Made by a program: the position numbers and the translations under genes | Assembly: GCA_023653055.1 (NCBI GenBank) | Contig: JAMNXR010000001.1 | Span: 1-64,000, forward strand | Source: Burkholderiaceae bacterium | GTDB taxonomy: Bacteria; Pseudomonadota; Gammaproteobacteria; Burkholderiales; Burkholderiaceae_B | Direction of reading: 5' to 3' | DNA: 64,000 nt | The notes under the pieces: model-generated | What the model saw: only the letters and a program-made list of their open reading frames with translations | What the model was told of the DNA's origin: nothing | The model's database searches: none | Shown here: positions 7,992-16,702 of the stretch, one piece after another | Layout of the letters: each line of letters starts with the position of its first letter | Position numbering within the stretch: position 1 is the first letter of the stretch

Positions 7992-8531
7992 ATGTCTCGT
8001 TTCCAAGAACTCTACATGCAAAAAATTGCTCCCGCATTGCGCGAGCAGTTTGGCTACAAGAGCGTAATGCAGGTTCCTCGTGTGACGAAAGTCACCTTGA
8101 ACATGGGTGTATCCGAAGCCGTTGCTGACAAAAAAGTCATTGATCATGCTGTGTCTGATCTGACGAAGATTGCCGGTCAAAAGCCAGTGATTACCAAAAC
8201 TAAAAAGGCGATCGCAGGTTTCAAAATCCGCGAAGATTACCCAATTGGTTGTATGGTGACATTGCGTGGCCAGCGTATGTACGAATTCCTCGATCGTCTA
8301 GTTTCCGTGGCTTTGCCGCGTGTGCGTGACTTCCGTGGTATTTCAGGTCGTGCGTTTGATGGTCGTGGCAACTACAACATCGGGGTGAAAGAGCAGATCA
8401 TTTTCCCTGAAATTGAATACGACAAAATCGATGTGTTGCGTGGGATGAATATCAGCATCACCACATCCGCTAAGACAGACGAAGAAGCCAAGGCGCTGTT
8501 AACAGCCTTTAGCTTCCCGTTCCGCAACTAA
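7992..8531 (+). CDS. rplE: 50S ribosomal protein L5
   Basis: L5 binds 5S rRNA and contacts P-site tRNA in the central protuberance. The 179-aa protein has the expected [19 protein letters not shown] segment near residue 26 and the motif [24 protein letters not shown] near residues 94-117. The end [13 protein letters not shown] is standard. It lies between rplX and rpsN, with 11-12 base spacers. Confidence 0.98.
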   Translation: MSRFQELYMQKIAPALREQFGYKSVMQVPRVTKVTLNMGVSEAVADKKVIDHAVSDLTKIAGQKPVITKTKKAIAGFKIREDYPIGCMVTLRGQRMYEFLDRLVSVALPRVRDFRGISGRAFDGRGNYNIGVKEQIIFPEIEYDKIDVLRGMNISITTSAKTDEEAKALLTAFSFPFRN

Positions 8532-8542
8532 GGAGCGCAGAC

Positions 8543-8848
8543 GTGGCTAAACTTTCAATGATCAATCGCGATATCAAGCGCAAAATGACAGCAGAGAAAT
8601 TTGCTGCCAAGCGCGCTGCTCTCAAGGCGATTATCGATGATTCATCCAAAACCGACGAAGAGCGCTACGAAGCGCGGCTGAAATTTCAGCAACTTCCACG
8701 TAATTCGAGCCCATGTCGTCAGCGTAATCGCTGCGCGATTACAGGACGTTCGCGTGGTGTGTTCAGCAAGTTCGGACTTGGCCGTATGAAACTGCGCGAA
8801 TTGGCTATGAAGGGTGAAATTCCCGGCATGACCAAAGCAAGCTGGTAG
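8543..8848 (+). CDS. rpsN: 30S ribosomal protein S14
   Basis: S14 completes the 30S head next to S3 and S10. This is the long, zinc-free form of 101 aa: there is no paired CxxC zinc ribbon, only the [19 protein letters not shown] segment. The start codon is GTG at 8543, supported by AGGAG at 8531-8535 that overlaps the rplE stop; no ATG fits the family start MAKLSMINR. It is 11 bases before rpsH. Confidence 0.97.
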   Translation: MAKLSMINRDIKRKMTAEKFAAKRAALKAIIDDSSKTDEERYEARLKFQQLPRNSSPCRQRNRCAITGRSRGVFSKFGLGRMKLRELAMKGEIPGMTKASW

Positions 8849-8859
8849 GAGAATAAAAT

Positions 8860-9255
8860 ATGAGCATGAGCGACCCTATCGCCGATATGCTGACACGCAT
8901 TCGTAATGCGCAGCAGGTAGACAAAACATCGGTGACCATGCCCTCCTCCAAGCTCAAGGTAGCAATTGCTGCCGTGCTTCAGGACGAAGGTTATGTTGAT
9001 GGTTTTACGATTAAAGGTACAGTCCAAAAGCCTGAACTTGAAATCACGCTTAAGTATTACGCTGGTCGTCCAGTTATAGAGCGCATCGAACGTGTTTCGC
9101 GCCCTGGCTTGCGTATTTATAAAGGCAACGGAAGCATCCCTCAGGTCATGAATGGCTTGGGAGTGGCAATTGTCTCTACTTCACGTGGTGTGATGACTGA
9201 TCGTAAAGCGCGCGCCAATGGCGTGGGCGGCGAAGTCCTCTGCTACGTGGCATAA
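8860..9255 (+). CDS. rpsH: 30S ribosomal protein S8
   Basis: S8 binds the central domain of 16S rRNA and in E. coli represses the spc operon by binding near rplE. The 131-aa protein opens [18 protein letters not shown] and has the C-terminal signature [20 protein letters not shown] near residues 105-124. A second in-frame ATG two codons later is also possible. It lies 11 bases after rpsN and 12 before rplF. Confidence 0.97.
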   Translation: MSMSDPIADMLTRIRNAQQVDKTSVTMPSSKLKVAIAAVLQDEGYVDGFTIKGTVQKPELEITLKYYAGRPVIERIERVSRPGLRIYKGNGSIPQVMNGLGVAIVSTSRGVMTDRKARANGVGGEVLCYVA

Positions 9256-9267
9256 GGAGAATACCAA

Positions 9268-9801
9268 ATGTCACGTATTGCTAAATATCCAGTCGAGTTG
9301 CCAAAAGGTGTAGAGGCGACAATCACTGCCGATCAAATTTCCGTAAAAGGACCTTTGGGCACGTTGAAGCAGACACTGATTGGTAACGTCATTGTGAACG
9401 AAGACGGCGGTAAGCTTTCTTTTATCGTCGCAAATGACTCCCGCGAAGCAAAAGCAATGTCCGGAACTCTGCGCGCACTTGTTGCGAACATGGTCACTGG
9501 CGTTAGCAAAGGCTTCGAGCGTAAGTTGACTCTGGTTGGTGTGGGTTACCGCGCCGCAGTCCAGGGTAACGCGATCAAATTGCAACTTGGTTTTTCACAT
9601 GATGTCGTCCATCCCATGCCTGAAGGCGTGAAAGCTGAATGCCCAACCCAGACAGAAATTGTCTTAAAGGGTTCGGACAAGCAGGTGGTTGGTCAGGTGG
9701 CTGCTGAAATTCGTGCATATCGTCCCCCAGAGCCTTACAAGGGCAAGGGTGTACGTTACGTCGATGAGCATGTCATCATCAAAGAAACCAAGAAGAAATA
9801 A
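9268..9801 (+). CDS. rplF: 50S ribosomal protein L6
   Basis: L6 lies near the factor-binding site of the 50S subunit, beside the sarcin-ricin loop. The 177-aa protein has two repeated alpha/beta domains and the conserved segment [20 protein letters not shown] near the C-terminus. The start [15 protein letters not shown] is standard, with AAGGAGA upstream. It is 21 bases before rplR. Confidence 0.97.
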   Translation: MSRIAKYPVELPKGVEATITADQISVKGPLGTLKQTLIGNVIVNEDGGKLSFIVANDSREAKAMSGTLRALVANMVTGVSKGFERKLTLVGVGYRAAVQGNAIKLQLGFSHDVVHPMPEGVKAECPTQTEIVLKGSDKQVVGQVAAEIRAYRPPEPYKGKGVRYVDEHVIIKETKKK

Positions 9802-9822
9802 TCGCGCAAACAAGGAAAGATC

Positions 9823-10188
9823 ATGGACAAAAAAATTTCCCGTTTGCGTCGTGCAGTTCCGACGCGTAAGAAAATCGCTGAGTTGCGAGTTAATCGCCTT
9901 CAGGTTTTTCGCTCGAACTCGCACATCTATGCAAACATTATTTCGCCCGAAGGCGATCGCATTCTGGTTTCAGCATCTACTGTTGAACCAGAAGTGCGTC
10001 AGCAACTTGCGGGTCAATCAGGCGCAGGCGGTAATGCCGCTGCCGCTTCATTGATCGGTAAACGTGTTGCAGAGAAAGCTAAAGCTGCTGGTATTGAGCT
10101 TGTTGCTTTCGATCGTTCAGGTTTCCGTTACCACGGCCGTGTAAAAGCCTTGGCCGATGCCGCGCGTGAAGCCGGTCTGAAGTTTTAA
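9823..10188 (+). CDS. rplR: 50S ribosomal protein L18
   Basis: L18 binds 5S rRNA with L5 in the central protuberance. The 121-aa protein starts [18 protein letters not shown], has the [20 protein letters not shown] segment at about residues 25-44 and ends with [21 protein letters not shown], the family signature. AAGGAA precedes the ATG. Nothing is unusual. Confidence 0.97.
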   Translation: MDKKISRLRRAVPTRKKIAELRVNRLQVFRSNSHIYANIISPEGDRILVSASTVEPEVRQQLAGQSGAGGNAAAASLIGKRVAEKAKAAGIELVAFDRSGFRYHGRVKALADAAREAGLKF

Positions 10189-10203
10189 GCGAGGAACAGT
10201 CAA

Positions 10204-10722
10204 ATGGCTAAAGAACAACGCAAGAACGCTCCTGAAGAGCGTGATGACGGCCTTCGCGAAAAAATGATCGCGGTTAACCGCGTCAGTAAAGTCGTTAAAG
10301 GTGGTCGTACCATGAGTTTTGCTGCACTGACCGTGGTCGGTGACGGTGATGGTCGAGTCGGTATGGGTAAAGGCAAAGCACGTGAAGTGCCTGTAGCGGT
10401 TCAAAAGGCAATGGAGCAGGCGCGTCGCGAATTGTTCAAGGTTGCCCTAAAGAACGGTACGCTTCACCATACAGTCGTTGGCAAGCATGGTGCGTCGACA
10501 GTACTGATTTCGCCTGCAGCTGAAGGTACTGGCGTGATTGCCGGTGGCCCAATGCGTGCTATTTTTGATGTAATGGGTGTGCGTAACGTCGTGGCAAAGA
10601 GCCTCGGTTCAAGCAACCCTTACAACATGGTTCGTGCAACGCTTAATGGCCTGCGCAATTCGCTCACACCGTCGGATGTTGCTGCCAAGCGTGGCAAGAC
10701 CGTCGAAGAGATTTTGGGGTAA
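10204..10722 (+). CDS. rpsE: 30S ribosomal protein S5
   Basis: S5 shapes the decoding site and, with S3 and S4, the mRNA entry tunnel. The 172-aa protein has the double-stranded RNA-binding-like domain with [20 protein letters not shown] near residues 24-43 and [18 protein letters not shown] after it. The C-terminal part has [14 protein letters not shown]. Its stop is 3 bases from the rpmD start. Confidence 0.97.
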   Translation: MAKEQRKNAPEERDDGLREKMIAVNRVSKVVKGGRTMSFAALTVVGDGDGRVGMGKGKAREVPVAVQKAMEQARRELFKVALKNGTLHHTVVGKHGASTVLISPAAEGTGVIAGGPMRAIFDVMGVRNVVAKSLGSSNPYNMVRATLNGLRNSLTPSDVAAKRGKTVEEILG

Positions 10723-10725
10723 GTC

Positions 10726-10911
10726 ATGGCTGAAAAACAAGTCAAAGTCACCCTGGTCCGTTCGACCATCGGTACCAAGCAAGACCATCGCGACACAGTT
10801 CGTGGCCTTGGTTTGCGCCGTGTCAACAGCAGCAAAGTGCTCAAAGACACTCCCGAAGTTCGCGGAATGATCAATAAAGTTGATTATCTCGTGACTGCTA
10901 CGGACGTCTGA
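10726..10911 (+). CDS. rpmD: 50S ribosomal protein L30
   Basis: L30 is a small 50S protein absent from some bacterial lineages but present here. It has 61 aa and the family pattern [25 protein letters not shown] followed by a short hairpin. It sits 3 bases after rpsE and 11 bases before rplO, the standard spc order. Confidence 0.96.
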   Translation: MAEKQVKVTLVRSTIGTKQDHRDTVRGLGLRRVNSSKVLKDTPEVRGMINKVDYLVTATDV

Positions 10912-10922
10912 AAGGAATCACG

Positions 10923-11363
10923 ATGTCGATTACTCAATTAAATACGATCAAGCCAGCCGAAGGCTCAACACACGCAAAGCGTCGTGTTGGTCGTGGTATT
11001 GGTTCAGGCTTAGGTAAAACATCCGGTCGTGGCCATAAAGGTCAAAAGTCACGTACTGGTGGTTTTCACAAAGTAGGCTTTGAAGGCGGTCAAATGCCTT
11101 TGCAGCGTCGCTTGCCTAAGCGTGGCTTTTCTACTTTAGACGGCCACTTGTATGCTCAAGTACGTTTGTCTGATTTGCAGTCTTTGCCCGTCGAGGAAAT
11201 CGATGTGCAAGTTCTGAAACAGGCAGGTGTTGTGGGTACACAGGTTCGTTACGTTAAAGTTTTTAAATCTGGCGAATTATCACGCAAAGTGTCCCTCAAG
11301 GGCATTGGTGCTTCAGCTGGCGCGCGTGCTTCAATTGAAGCCGCTGGCGGCTCGATTGCTTAA
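10923..11363 (+). CDS. rplO: 50S ribosomal protein L15
   Basis: L15 is a late-assembly 50S protein with a long basic N-terminal extension. The 146-aa chain shows the glycine/arginine-rich [20 protein letters not shown] near residues 20-39 and the signature [17 protein letters not shown] at about 57-73. It is 13 bases before secY, the conserved pairing in which L15 is followed by the translocase. Confidence 0.97.
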   Translation: MSITQLNTIKPAEGSTHAKRRVGRGIGSGLGKTSGRGHKGQKSRTGGFHKVGFEGGQMPLQRRLPKRGFSTLDGHLYAQVRLSDLQSLPVEEIDVQVLKQAGVVGTQVRYVKVFKSGELSRKVSLKGIGASAGARASIEAAGGSIA

Positions 11364-11376
11364 GACGGATTAGAGA

Positions 11377-12702
11377 ATGGCAACAGCACAGTCCGCAGGA
11401 AAGTCAGGCCCACGTTACGGCGACTTAAAACGTCGTCTCGTGTTCCTGGTGCTCGCTCTGGTGGTTTACCGCCTGGGTACGCACATTCCTGTCCCAGGCA
11501 TCAATCCAGATGCGTTGGCAGACTTGTTTCGTGAAAATCAGGGCGGAATTCTCGGCCTGTTCAACATGTTTTCAGGTGGTGCGCTAGAGCGGTTTTCTAT
11601 CTTTGCGTTAGGGATCATGCCCTACATTTCTGCATCGATCATTATGCAGCTTATGTCAGTGGTTGTTCCTTCGCTCGAAGCAATCAAAAAAGACGGTGAA
11701 GCAGGTCGCCGCAAGATTACACAGTACACCCGGTATGGGACAGTAGCGTTAGCCTTGATTCAAGCTGTTGGTATTTCGGTCGCGCTTGAGTCACAGCCTG
11801 GGCTAGTGATTGAGCCCGGTATGATGTTCAGAGTGACTACAATCGTCACGCTTGTGACTGGCACAATGTTTGTCATGTGGCTGGGTGAGCAGATTACTGA
11901 GCGTGGTTTAGGTAACGGTATTTCAATTCTGATTTTTGCTGGAATTGTTGCGGGACTGCCAAGTGCACTTGCTGGTTTGTTAGATTTAGTTCGCACGAAT
12001 GCAATGTCTGGTTTCTCGGCTTTGTTTATTGTTGCATTATCGGTACTGGTGACGGCTTTTGTAGTGTTAGTCGAACGCGGTCAACGCAAGATTACTGTGA
12101 ACTATGCGAAGCGTCAGGTTGGCAACAAGGTATACGGCGGGCAAACGTCCCATCTTCCCTTGAAGTTAAACATGGCAGGTGTGATTCCTCCGATTTTTGC
12201 TTCATCCATTATTTTGTTTCCCGCCACAATCGCGAGTTGGTTCTCAAGTGCTGAGAGTATGCGTTGGTTGGGAGATCTGGCTGCAGCCTTGGCGCCGCGC
12301 CAACCGCTCTACATAACGCTATATGCAGCTGCAATTATTTTCTTCTGCTTTTTTTACACAGCGTTGGTTTTTAACAGCCGTGAAACAGCAGATAATTTGA
12401 AGAAAAGTGGCGCGTTCGTTCCCGGGATTCGTCCTGGTGAGCAAACTGCACGATTCATCGACAAGATTTTGATGCGGTTGACATTAGCTGGCGCTTTATA
12501 CATCACAGTGGTGTGTTTGGTTCCAGAGTTTTTAGTCATGCGTTGGAATGTACCGTTTTACTTTGGCGGCACCTCATTGCTGATTATTGTTGTAGTTACG
12601 ATGGACTTCATGTCACAGGTTCAGGCCTACATGATGTCTCACCAGTACGATTCACTGCTCAAGAAGTCTAACTTCAAGGGCGCGAATATACCAATGAGAT
12701 AA
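11377..12702 (+). CDS. secY: Preprotein translocase subunit SecY
   Basis: SecY is the channel of the Sec translocon in the inner membrane, partnered by SecE and SecG and driven by SecA or the ribosome. The 441-aa protein has ten predicted membrane segments. Visible hallmarks are [16 protein letters not shown] before the plug, [15 protein letters not shown], the cytoplasmic loop [21 protein letters not shown] contacted by the ribosome, and a basic C-terminal tail. It follows rplO by 13 bases and precedes infA by 9. No adk gene separates it from infA. Confidence 0.98.
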   Translation: MATAQSAGKSGPRYGDLKRRLVFLVLALVVYRLGTHIPVPGINPDALADLFRENQGGILGLFNMFSGGALERFSIFALGIMPYISASIIMQLMSVVVPSLEAIKKDGEAGRRKITQYTRYGTVALALIQAVGISVALESQPGLVIEPGMMFRVTTIVTLVTGTMFVMWLGEQITERGLGNGISILIFAGIVAGLPSALAGLLDLVRTNAMSGFSALFIVALSVLVTAFVVLVERGQRKITVNYAKRQVGNKVYGGQTSHLPLKLNMAGVIPPIFASSIILFPATIASWFSSAESMRWLGDLAAALAPRQPLYITLYAAAIIFFCFFYTALVFNSRETADNLKKSGAFVPGIRPGEQTARFIDKILMRLTLAGALYITVVCLVPEFLVMRWNVPFYFGGTSLLIIVVVTMDFMSQVQAYMMSHQYDSLLKKSNFKGANIPMR

Positions 12703-12711
12703 GCGAGAGCA

Positions 12712-12930
12712 ATGTCAAAGGACGACGTCATTCAGATGCAAGGTGAGATTCTTGAGAATCTCCCTAACGCAACTTTTCGTGTCAAGTTGGAAAACGGCCA
12801 TGTAGTACTGGGTCACATTTCCGGCAAGATGCGTATGCATTACATCCGGATTTTGCCGGGCGATAAAGTCACAGTGGAGCTCACGCCCTATGACTTAACG
12901 CGCGCCAGAATCGTCTTCCGCTCCAAATGA
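12712..12930 (+). CDS. infA: Translation initiation factor IF-1
   Basis: IF-1 binds the 30S A site during initiation. The 72-aa protein has the S1-like OB fold, starting [13 protein letters not shown] and ending [18 protein letters not shown]. Having infA inside the spc operon between secY and rpmJ is usual for beta- but not gammaproteobacteria. The spacer to rpmJ, 34 bases, is one of the longer ones in this block. Confidence 0.97.
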   Translation: MSKDDVIQMQGEILENLPNATFRVKLENGHVVLGHISGKMRMHYIRILPGDKVTVELTPYDLTRARIVFRSK

Positions 12931-12964
12931 GCGGCCGGGTTACGACAGATAACAGGAGTCAACC

Positions 12965-13078
12965 ATGAAAGTAATGGCATCGGTTAAGCGGATTTGCCGC
13001 AACTGCAAAATTATTAAACGTCACGGCGTGGTGCGAGTCATTTGCACCGACCCGCGTCATAAGCAGCGTCAAGGTTAA
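12965..13078 (+). CDS. rpmJ: 50S ribosomal protein L36
   Basis: L36 is a tiny 37-aa 50S protein that stabilises the 23S domain near the factor-binding region. I translated it directly: it begins [16 protein letters not shown] and ends DPRHKQRQG. It is the zinc-binding form, with Cys11, Cys14, Cys27 and His32 as ligands. The zinc-free paralogue used under zinc limitation is not in this window. AGGAG at 12954-12958 supports the ATG. Confidence 0.96.
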   Translation: MKVMASVKRICRNCKIIKRHGVVRVICTDPRHKQRQG

Positions 13079-13095
13079 TACATCAAGGAACAGTC

Positions 13096-13461
13096 ATGGC
13101 CCGTATTGCTGGCATCAACATTCCGCCGCATCAGCACGCTGAGATCGGCTTGACCGCAATTTTTGGTATCGGTCGCACTCGCTCTCGCAAAATTTGTGAA
13201 GCTGCTGGTGTGCCCTTATCCAAAAAGGTTAAGGATCTCACCGACGCAGAACTCGAGCGCATCCGTGAACACGTAGGTGTGTTTTCGGTTGAAGGAGATC
13301 TGCGACGTGAAGTTCAGCTCTCGATCAAGCGATTGATCGACCTGGGTACCTATCGAGGCATGCGTCACAAGCGCGGTTTGCCTGTACGTGGTCAACGCAC
13401 TCGCACCAACGCCCGCACCCGCAAGGGACCGCGTCGCGCTGCTGCAAGCCTGAAGAAATAA
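13096..13461 (+). CDS. rpsM: 30S ribosomal protein S13
   Basis: S13 sits in the 30S head, contacts P-site tRNA and forms bridges to the 50S subunit. The 121-aa protein starts [20 protein letters not shown] and ends with the basic [18 protein letters not shown] tail that reaches the tRNA. It opens the alpha operon (rpsM-K-D-rpoA-rplQ), but only 17 bases separate it from rpmJ and I see no promoter between, so the spc and alpha genes are probably transcribed together. Confidence 0.97.
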   Translation: MARIAGINIPPHQHAEIGLTAIFGIGRTRSRKICEAAGVPLSKKVKDLTDAELERIREHVGVFSVEGDLRREVQLSIKRLIDLGTYRGMRHKRGLPVRGQRTRTNARTRKGPRRAAASLKK

Positions 13462-13474
13462 AGAGGATTAGAAG

Positions 13475-13876
13475 ATGGCTAAAGCTTCTGCCGGCGGCGC
13501 AACGCGCGTTCGCAAAAAAGTCAAAAAGAATGTGTCGGATGGCATTGCGCACGTCCACGCATCTTTTAACAACACAATCATCACCATTACCGACCGTCAG
13601 GGCAATGCCTTGTCATGGGCGACTTCTGGTGGTGCTGGTTTCAAGGGCTCACGTAAGTCCACGCCGTTTGCAGCGCAGGTTGCTGCAGAAACAGCTGGTA
13701 AGGTGGCAATTGAATACGGCATTAAGACACTCGAAGTTCGTATCAAGGGCCCAGGTCCAGGTCGCGAATCTTCAGTGCGTGCGTTGAATGCGTTGGGTAT
13801 CAAGATTTCGAGCATTGCCGATATCACACCCGTACCGCACAACGGTTGCCGTCCACCTAAGCGTCGTCGTATCTAA
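13475..13876 (+). CDS. rpsK: 30S ribosomal protein S11
   Basis: S11 lines the platform near the E site and Shine-Dalgarno helix. The 133-aa protein has [20 protein letters not shown] near residues 25-44 and the C-terminal signature [13 protein letters not shown]. The NG pair in that signature is the site where other bacterial S11 proteins form isoaspartate. It is 13 bases after rpsM and 11 before rpsD. Confidence 0.97.
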   Translation: MAKASAGGATRVRKKVKKNVSDGIAHVHASFNNTIITITDRQGNALSWATSGGAGFKGSRKSTPFAAQVAAETAGKVAIEYGIKTLEVRIKGPGPGRESSVRALNALGIKISSIADITPVPHNGCRPPKRRRI

Positions 13877-13887
13877 GGGGAACCCAC

Positions 13888-14511
13888 ATGGCACGTTATA
13901 CCGGTCCCAAATGTAAACTCTCGCGTCGCGAGGGCATTGATCTTTTCCTAAAGAGCGCACGTCGCTCGCTTGAGTCAAAGTGTAAGCTTGACTCCAAGCC
14001 AGGTCAGCATGGTCGCACTTCTGGTGCACGTACATCTGACTATGGTTTGCAGCTTCGCGAAAAGCAAAAGCTTAAGCGTATGTACGGCATTATGGAAAAA
14101 CAGTTCCGCAAATATTTTGCCGAAGCTGAGCGTCGTAAAGGCAACACAGGTGAGCAGTTGATTCAGCTGCTTGAGTCACGTTTAGACAATGTCGTGTACC
14201 GTATGGGTTTTGGCTCAACGCGTGCAGAGGCTCGTCAGCTCGTGACGCACCGCGCGATTGAGTTGAACGGACACAAGGCCGACATTCCTTCAATGTTGAT
14301 CAAGTCTGGTGACGTGATCTCAATTCGTGAAAAATCAAAAGCTCAGGCTCGCATCCGCGAATCAATGGACTTGGCTTCAGGCAATGGCATCCCTCAGTGG
14401 TGCGATGTTGATACAGGTAAGTTGGTTGGTACGTTCAAGCAAGTGCCTGATCGCGCTGACGTCGCTCGCGACATCAACGAATCGATGGTCGTGGAATTGT
14501 ATTCACGTTAA
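13888..14511 (+). CDS. rpsD: 30S ribosomal protein S4
   Basis: S4 is the primary 5'-domain assembly protein and in E. coli represses the alpha operon by binding its mRNA. The 207-aa protein opens [19 protein letters not shown] and carries the S4 RNA-binding domain from about residue 95 ([20 protein letters not shown]). It ends [11 protein letters not shown] spacer of 136 bases with a strong hairpin separates it from rpoA, so S4 and alpha synthesis may be uncoupled at that point. Confidence 0.98.
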   Translation: MARYTGPKCKLSRREGIDLFLKSARRSLESKCKLDSKPGQHGRTSGARTSDYGLQLREKQKLKRMYGIMEKQFRKYFAEAERRKGNTGEQLIQLLESRLDNVVYRMGFGSTRAEARQLVTHRAIELNGHKADIPSMLIKSGDVISIREKSKAQARIRESMDLASGNGIPQWCDVDTGKLVGTFKQVPDRADVARDINESMVVELYSR

Positions 14512-14525
14512 TCGACAGTTCTATG

Positions 14526-14556
14526 TGGCGTATGCAGCTTGATGCCGCATACGCCA
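14526..14556 (+). repeat. Perfect 10-bp hairpin between rpsD and rpoA
   Basis: TGGCGTATGC (14526-14535) pairs fully with GCATACGCCA (14547-14556) around an 11-base loop, starting 14 bases after the rpsD stop. No T-run follows. Likely roles are mRNA processing, a partial Rho-type stop, or a protein-binding site that sets the rpoA to ribosomal protein ratio. Which one is unknown. Confidence 0.6.
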
Positions 14557-14647
14557 TAAGCATTTCTAGCACGTGTATTTTTTATTTGTCATATCCATCA
14601 GCCTTATCGGTGTAACGAACCGAGGGTATTGAAAAAGGACTATCGCA

Positions 14648-15631
14648 ATGTCACAAGGTTTTCTCAAGCCGCGCTCGATTGAAGTCGAACCCGTCGGCCC
14701 AAATCACGCCAAAATCATCATGGAACCTTTCGAGCGCGGCTATGGCCACACGCTTGGAAACGCTTTGCGTCGTATTTTGTTATCTTCGATGTCTGGCTAT
14801 GCCGCGACCGAAGTTCAAATTACTGGTGTCGTGCATGAGTACTCAACAATTCCTGGCGTGCGCGAAGATGTCGTAGACATTTTGCTCAACCTGAAAGGCG
14901 TTGTTTTCAAGTTGCACAGCCGTGATGATGTGACGCTTACTTTACGCAAGCAGGGTGCGGGTCCAGTCTTTGCATCCGATATTGAACTGCCACACGACGT
15001 TGAGATTGTGAATCCTACGCAGATGATTGCGACACTCACAGATTCAGGCAAGCTTGAAATGCAGATCAAGGTCGAAAAAGGCCGTGGTTATGTTCCAGGT
15101 AACGTCCGTGCGCTGATTGATGATCGTGCTCACACCATCGGCCGCATTGTGTTGGATGCGTCATTTAGCCCCGTTCGCCGCGTAAGTTATGCCGTTGAAA
15201 ACGCGCGTGTTGAGCAGCGTACTGACCTCGACAAGCTTGTCATTGATGTTGAAACAAACGGTGTGATTAGCCCAGAAGAAGCCGTGCGCCAGTCTGCCCG
15301 CATCCTGATGGATCAGATCTCTGTGTTTGCTGCGCTTGAAGGCGCGGGTGATTCTTACGAAGCGCCTAGCCGTGGTGCACCTCAGATTGATCCAGTCTTG
15401 CTGCGCCCAGTGGACGATCTCGAACTGACAGTGCGTTCGGCCAACTGCCTCAAAGCAGAAAACATCTATTACATCGGTGATCTGATTCAGCGCACTGAAA
15501 ATGAATTGCTTAAGACCCCTAATCTGGGTCGTAAGTCATTAAATGAAATCAAAGAAGTGTTGGCTGCTCGCGGCTTGACACTCGGTATGAAGCTAGAAAA
15601 CTGGCCTCCAATGGGTCTCGAGCGTCCATAA
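14648..15631 (+). CDS. rpoA: DNA-directed RNA polymerase subunit alpha
   Basis: Alpha dimerises to start RNA polymerase assembly and its C-terminal domain binds UP elements and activators. The 327-aa protein has the N-terminal domain ([18 protein letters not shown] near residues 32-49) and the C-terminal domain beginning about residue 250, with [18 protein letters not shown] and the contact region [14 protein letters not shown]. The DNA-contacting Arg in TVRSANCLK is intact. AAAAGGA precedes the ATG. It is separated from both neighbours, by 136 and 211 bases, more than other genes in this cluster. Confidence 0.98.
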   Translation: MSQGFLKPRSIEVEPVGPNHAKIIMEPFERGYGHTLGNALRRILLSSMSGYAATEVQITGVVHEYSTIPGVREDVVDILLNLKGVVFKLHSRDDVTLTLRKQGAGPVFASDIELPHDVEIVNPTQMIATLTDSGKLEMQIKVEKGRGYVPGNVRALIDDRAHTIGRIVLDASFSPVRRVSYAVENARVEQRTDLDKLVIDVETNGVISPEEAVRQSARILMDQISVFAALEGAGDSYEAPSRGAPQIDPVLLRPVDDLELTVRSANCLKAENIYYIGDLIQRTENELLKTPNLGRKSLNEIKEVLAARGLTLGMKLENWPPMGLERP

Positions 15632-15698
15632 GGATCGCGAGCCTTAGGAATAACAAGAATCTAAGGGTCATCGTTTCAGATCCTCAGGTTCTTGTCAG

Positions 15699-15707
15699 TG
15701 ATAGAAT
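15699..15707 (+). promoter_or_regulatory. Candidate extended -10 promoter before rplQ
   Basis: TG-A-TAGAAT at 15699-15707 repeats the extended -10 pattern of the rplC promoter, but there is no convincing -35 17-18 bases upstream. If active it would give L17 a separate transcript with a leader of about 130 bases. Confidence 0.3.
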
Positions 15708-15711
15708 AGAC

Positions 15712-15747
15712 GGCTTCGCTTTAGTTTGTTGAAGCCATCGTAGTTTT
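15712..15747 (+). repeat. Hairpin plus T-run in the rpoA-rplQ gap
   Basis: GGCTTC (15712-15717) pairs with GAAGCC (15731-15736) and TAGTTTTTAG follows about 5 bases later. It is weaker than a normal terminator because the loop is 13 bases and the T-run is displaced. It might attenuate rplQ transcription. The rest of the 211-base gap holds no ORF. Confidence 0.35.
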
Positions 15748-15842
15748 TAGTACAAATCGGCCCGCAGTAATCACTTTTACTGATCGAAGAGCTGAAAAAA
15801 CTGAGCACATTCGCTCTCAATAGATTCAATAAGGAAAGTATC

Positions 15843-16238
15843 ATGCGTCACGGTAATGGATTACGTAAACTCAATCGCACCAGTAGCCACCGTCTTGCGA
15901 TGTTTCGCAACATGGCAGTCGCGCTGCTCACTCACGAAGCCATCAAGACAACTTTGCCCAAAGCAAAAGAATTGCGTCGGATCGTTGAGCCTTTGATCAC
16001 AATGGGAAAAACGCCAACACTGGCAAACAAGCGCTTGGCTTTTGCCCGTTTGCGTGACCGCGAGCTCGTAGTAAAGCTGTTCGCTGAAATCGGTCCTCGT
16101 TATGCTGACCGCAATGGCGGCTACACACGTGTTTTGAAAATGGGCCATCGCCAGGGCGATAATGCTCCCATGGCATTCATGGAGTTGGTTGATCGTCCGA
16201 TCGCTGACGAAACAGCCGCTTCAGACGCCGCTGAATAA
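15843..16238 (+). CDS. rplQ: 50S ribosomal protein L17
   Basis: L17 lies near the tunnel exit and ends the alpha operon. The 131-aa protein has the conserved [20 protein letters not shown] start and [17 protein letters not shown] near residues 38-54. The C-terminal part has [29 protein letters not shown] before the ATG is a good ribosome-binding site. A strong intrinsic terminator follows 40 bases after the stop and closes the whole 16-kb translation cluster. Confidence 0.97.
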   Translation: MRHGNGLRKLNRTSSHRLAMFRNMAVALLTHEAIKTTLPKAKELRRIVEPLITMGKTPTLANKRLAFARLRDRELVVKLFAEIGPRYADRNGGYTRVLKMGHRQGDNAPMAFMELVDRPIADETAASDAAE

Positions 16239-16278
16239 GTAAGCTACTCCTTAGCGCTGTTACACGGCGCTAAAACTC

Positions 16279-16306
16279 AAAAGCCTCGGGAAACCGAGGC
16301 TTTTTT
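16279..16306 (+). terminator. Intrinsic terminator of the alpha operon
   Basis: AAAAGCCTCGG (16279-16289), a GAAA tetraloop and CCGAGGC followed by T6 (16301-16306) form a very stable terminator. It ends the ribosomal supercluster. Confidence 0.93.
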
Positions 16307-16336
16307 GTATCCAGAGCATTCTGTATCTCGATACAA
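16305..16336 (+). promoter_or_regulatory. Inverted repeats upstream of cutA
   Basis: TTGTATC (16305-16311) is repeated inverted as GATACAA (16330-16336), and the inner GTATC-TC-GATAC (16323-16334) is itself a palindrome. The block lies 30 bases before cutA and includes a TACAAT (16332-16337) that could be a -10. It is a candidate operator/promoter; no regulator family is assigned. Confidence 0.3.
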
Positions 16337-16366
16337 TCAAAAGATAGTCATTTAAAACGAGTCATC

Positions 16367-16702
16367 ATGCAAGAGCACGACATCGTCATGGTCATGACCA
16401 ATGCGCCAGATCTTTTGCTGGCAAAACGCATTGCGCACGTGTTAATCGAAGAGCACTTAGCGGCTTGCGTCAATATTGGACCTCCGATGCTTTCTGTGTA
16501 CGGTTGGGATAATGAGGTCCAGGGCGCTGAAGAAATACCCATGGTCATTAAAACGACCGTAAACAAGCAACAGGCAATGATCGAGCGCTTAGTGAGCCTC
16601 CACCCTTATGAAATACCTGAAGCGATTGTGATGCCTGTCATAGGCGGATACACACCCTATTTGAATTGGGTGCGAAGCCTTACAAGTGGAAGCCAGTCAT
16701 GA
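16367..16702 (+). CDS. cutA: Divalent-cation tolerance protein CutA
   Basis: CutA1 is a small trimeric protein with a ferredoxin-like fold related to PII. It was linked to copper tolerance in E. coli but its biochemical role is still unclear. The 111-aa protein shows IVMVMTNAPD at the start, HLAACVNIGPPMLSVYGWDNEV near residues 31-52, IKTT and the late motif LHPYEIPEAIVMPV. Its stop overlaps the dsbD start (ATGA), and the cutA-dsbD pair is also found in E. coli, which supports both calls. Confidence 0.93.
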   Translation: MQEHDIVMVMTNAPDLLLAKRIAHVLIEEHLAACVNIGPPMLSVYGWDNEVQGAEEIPMVIKTTVNKQQAMIERLVSLHPYEIPEAIVMPVIGGYTPYLNWVRSLTSGSQS

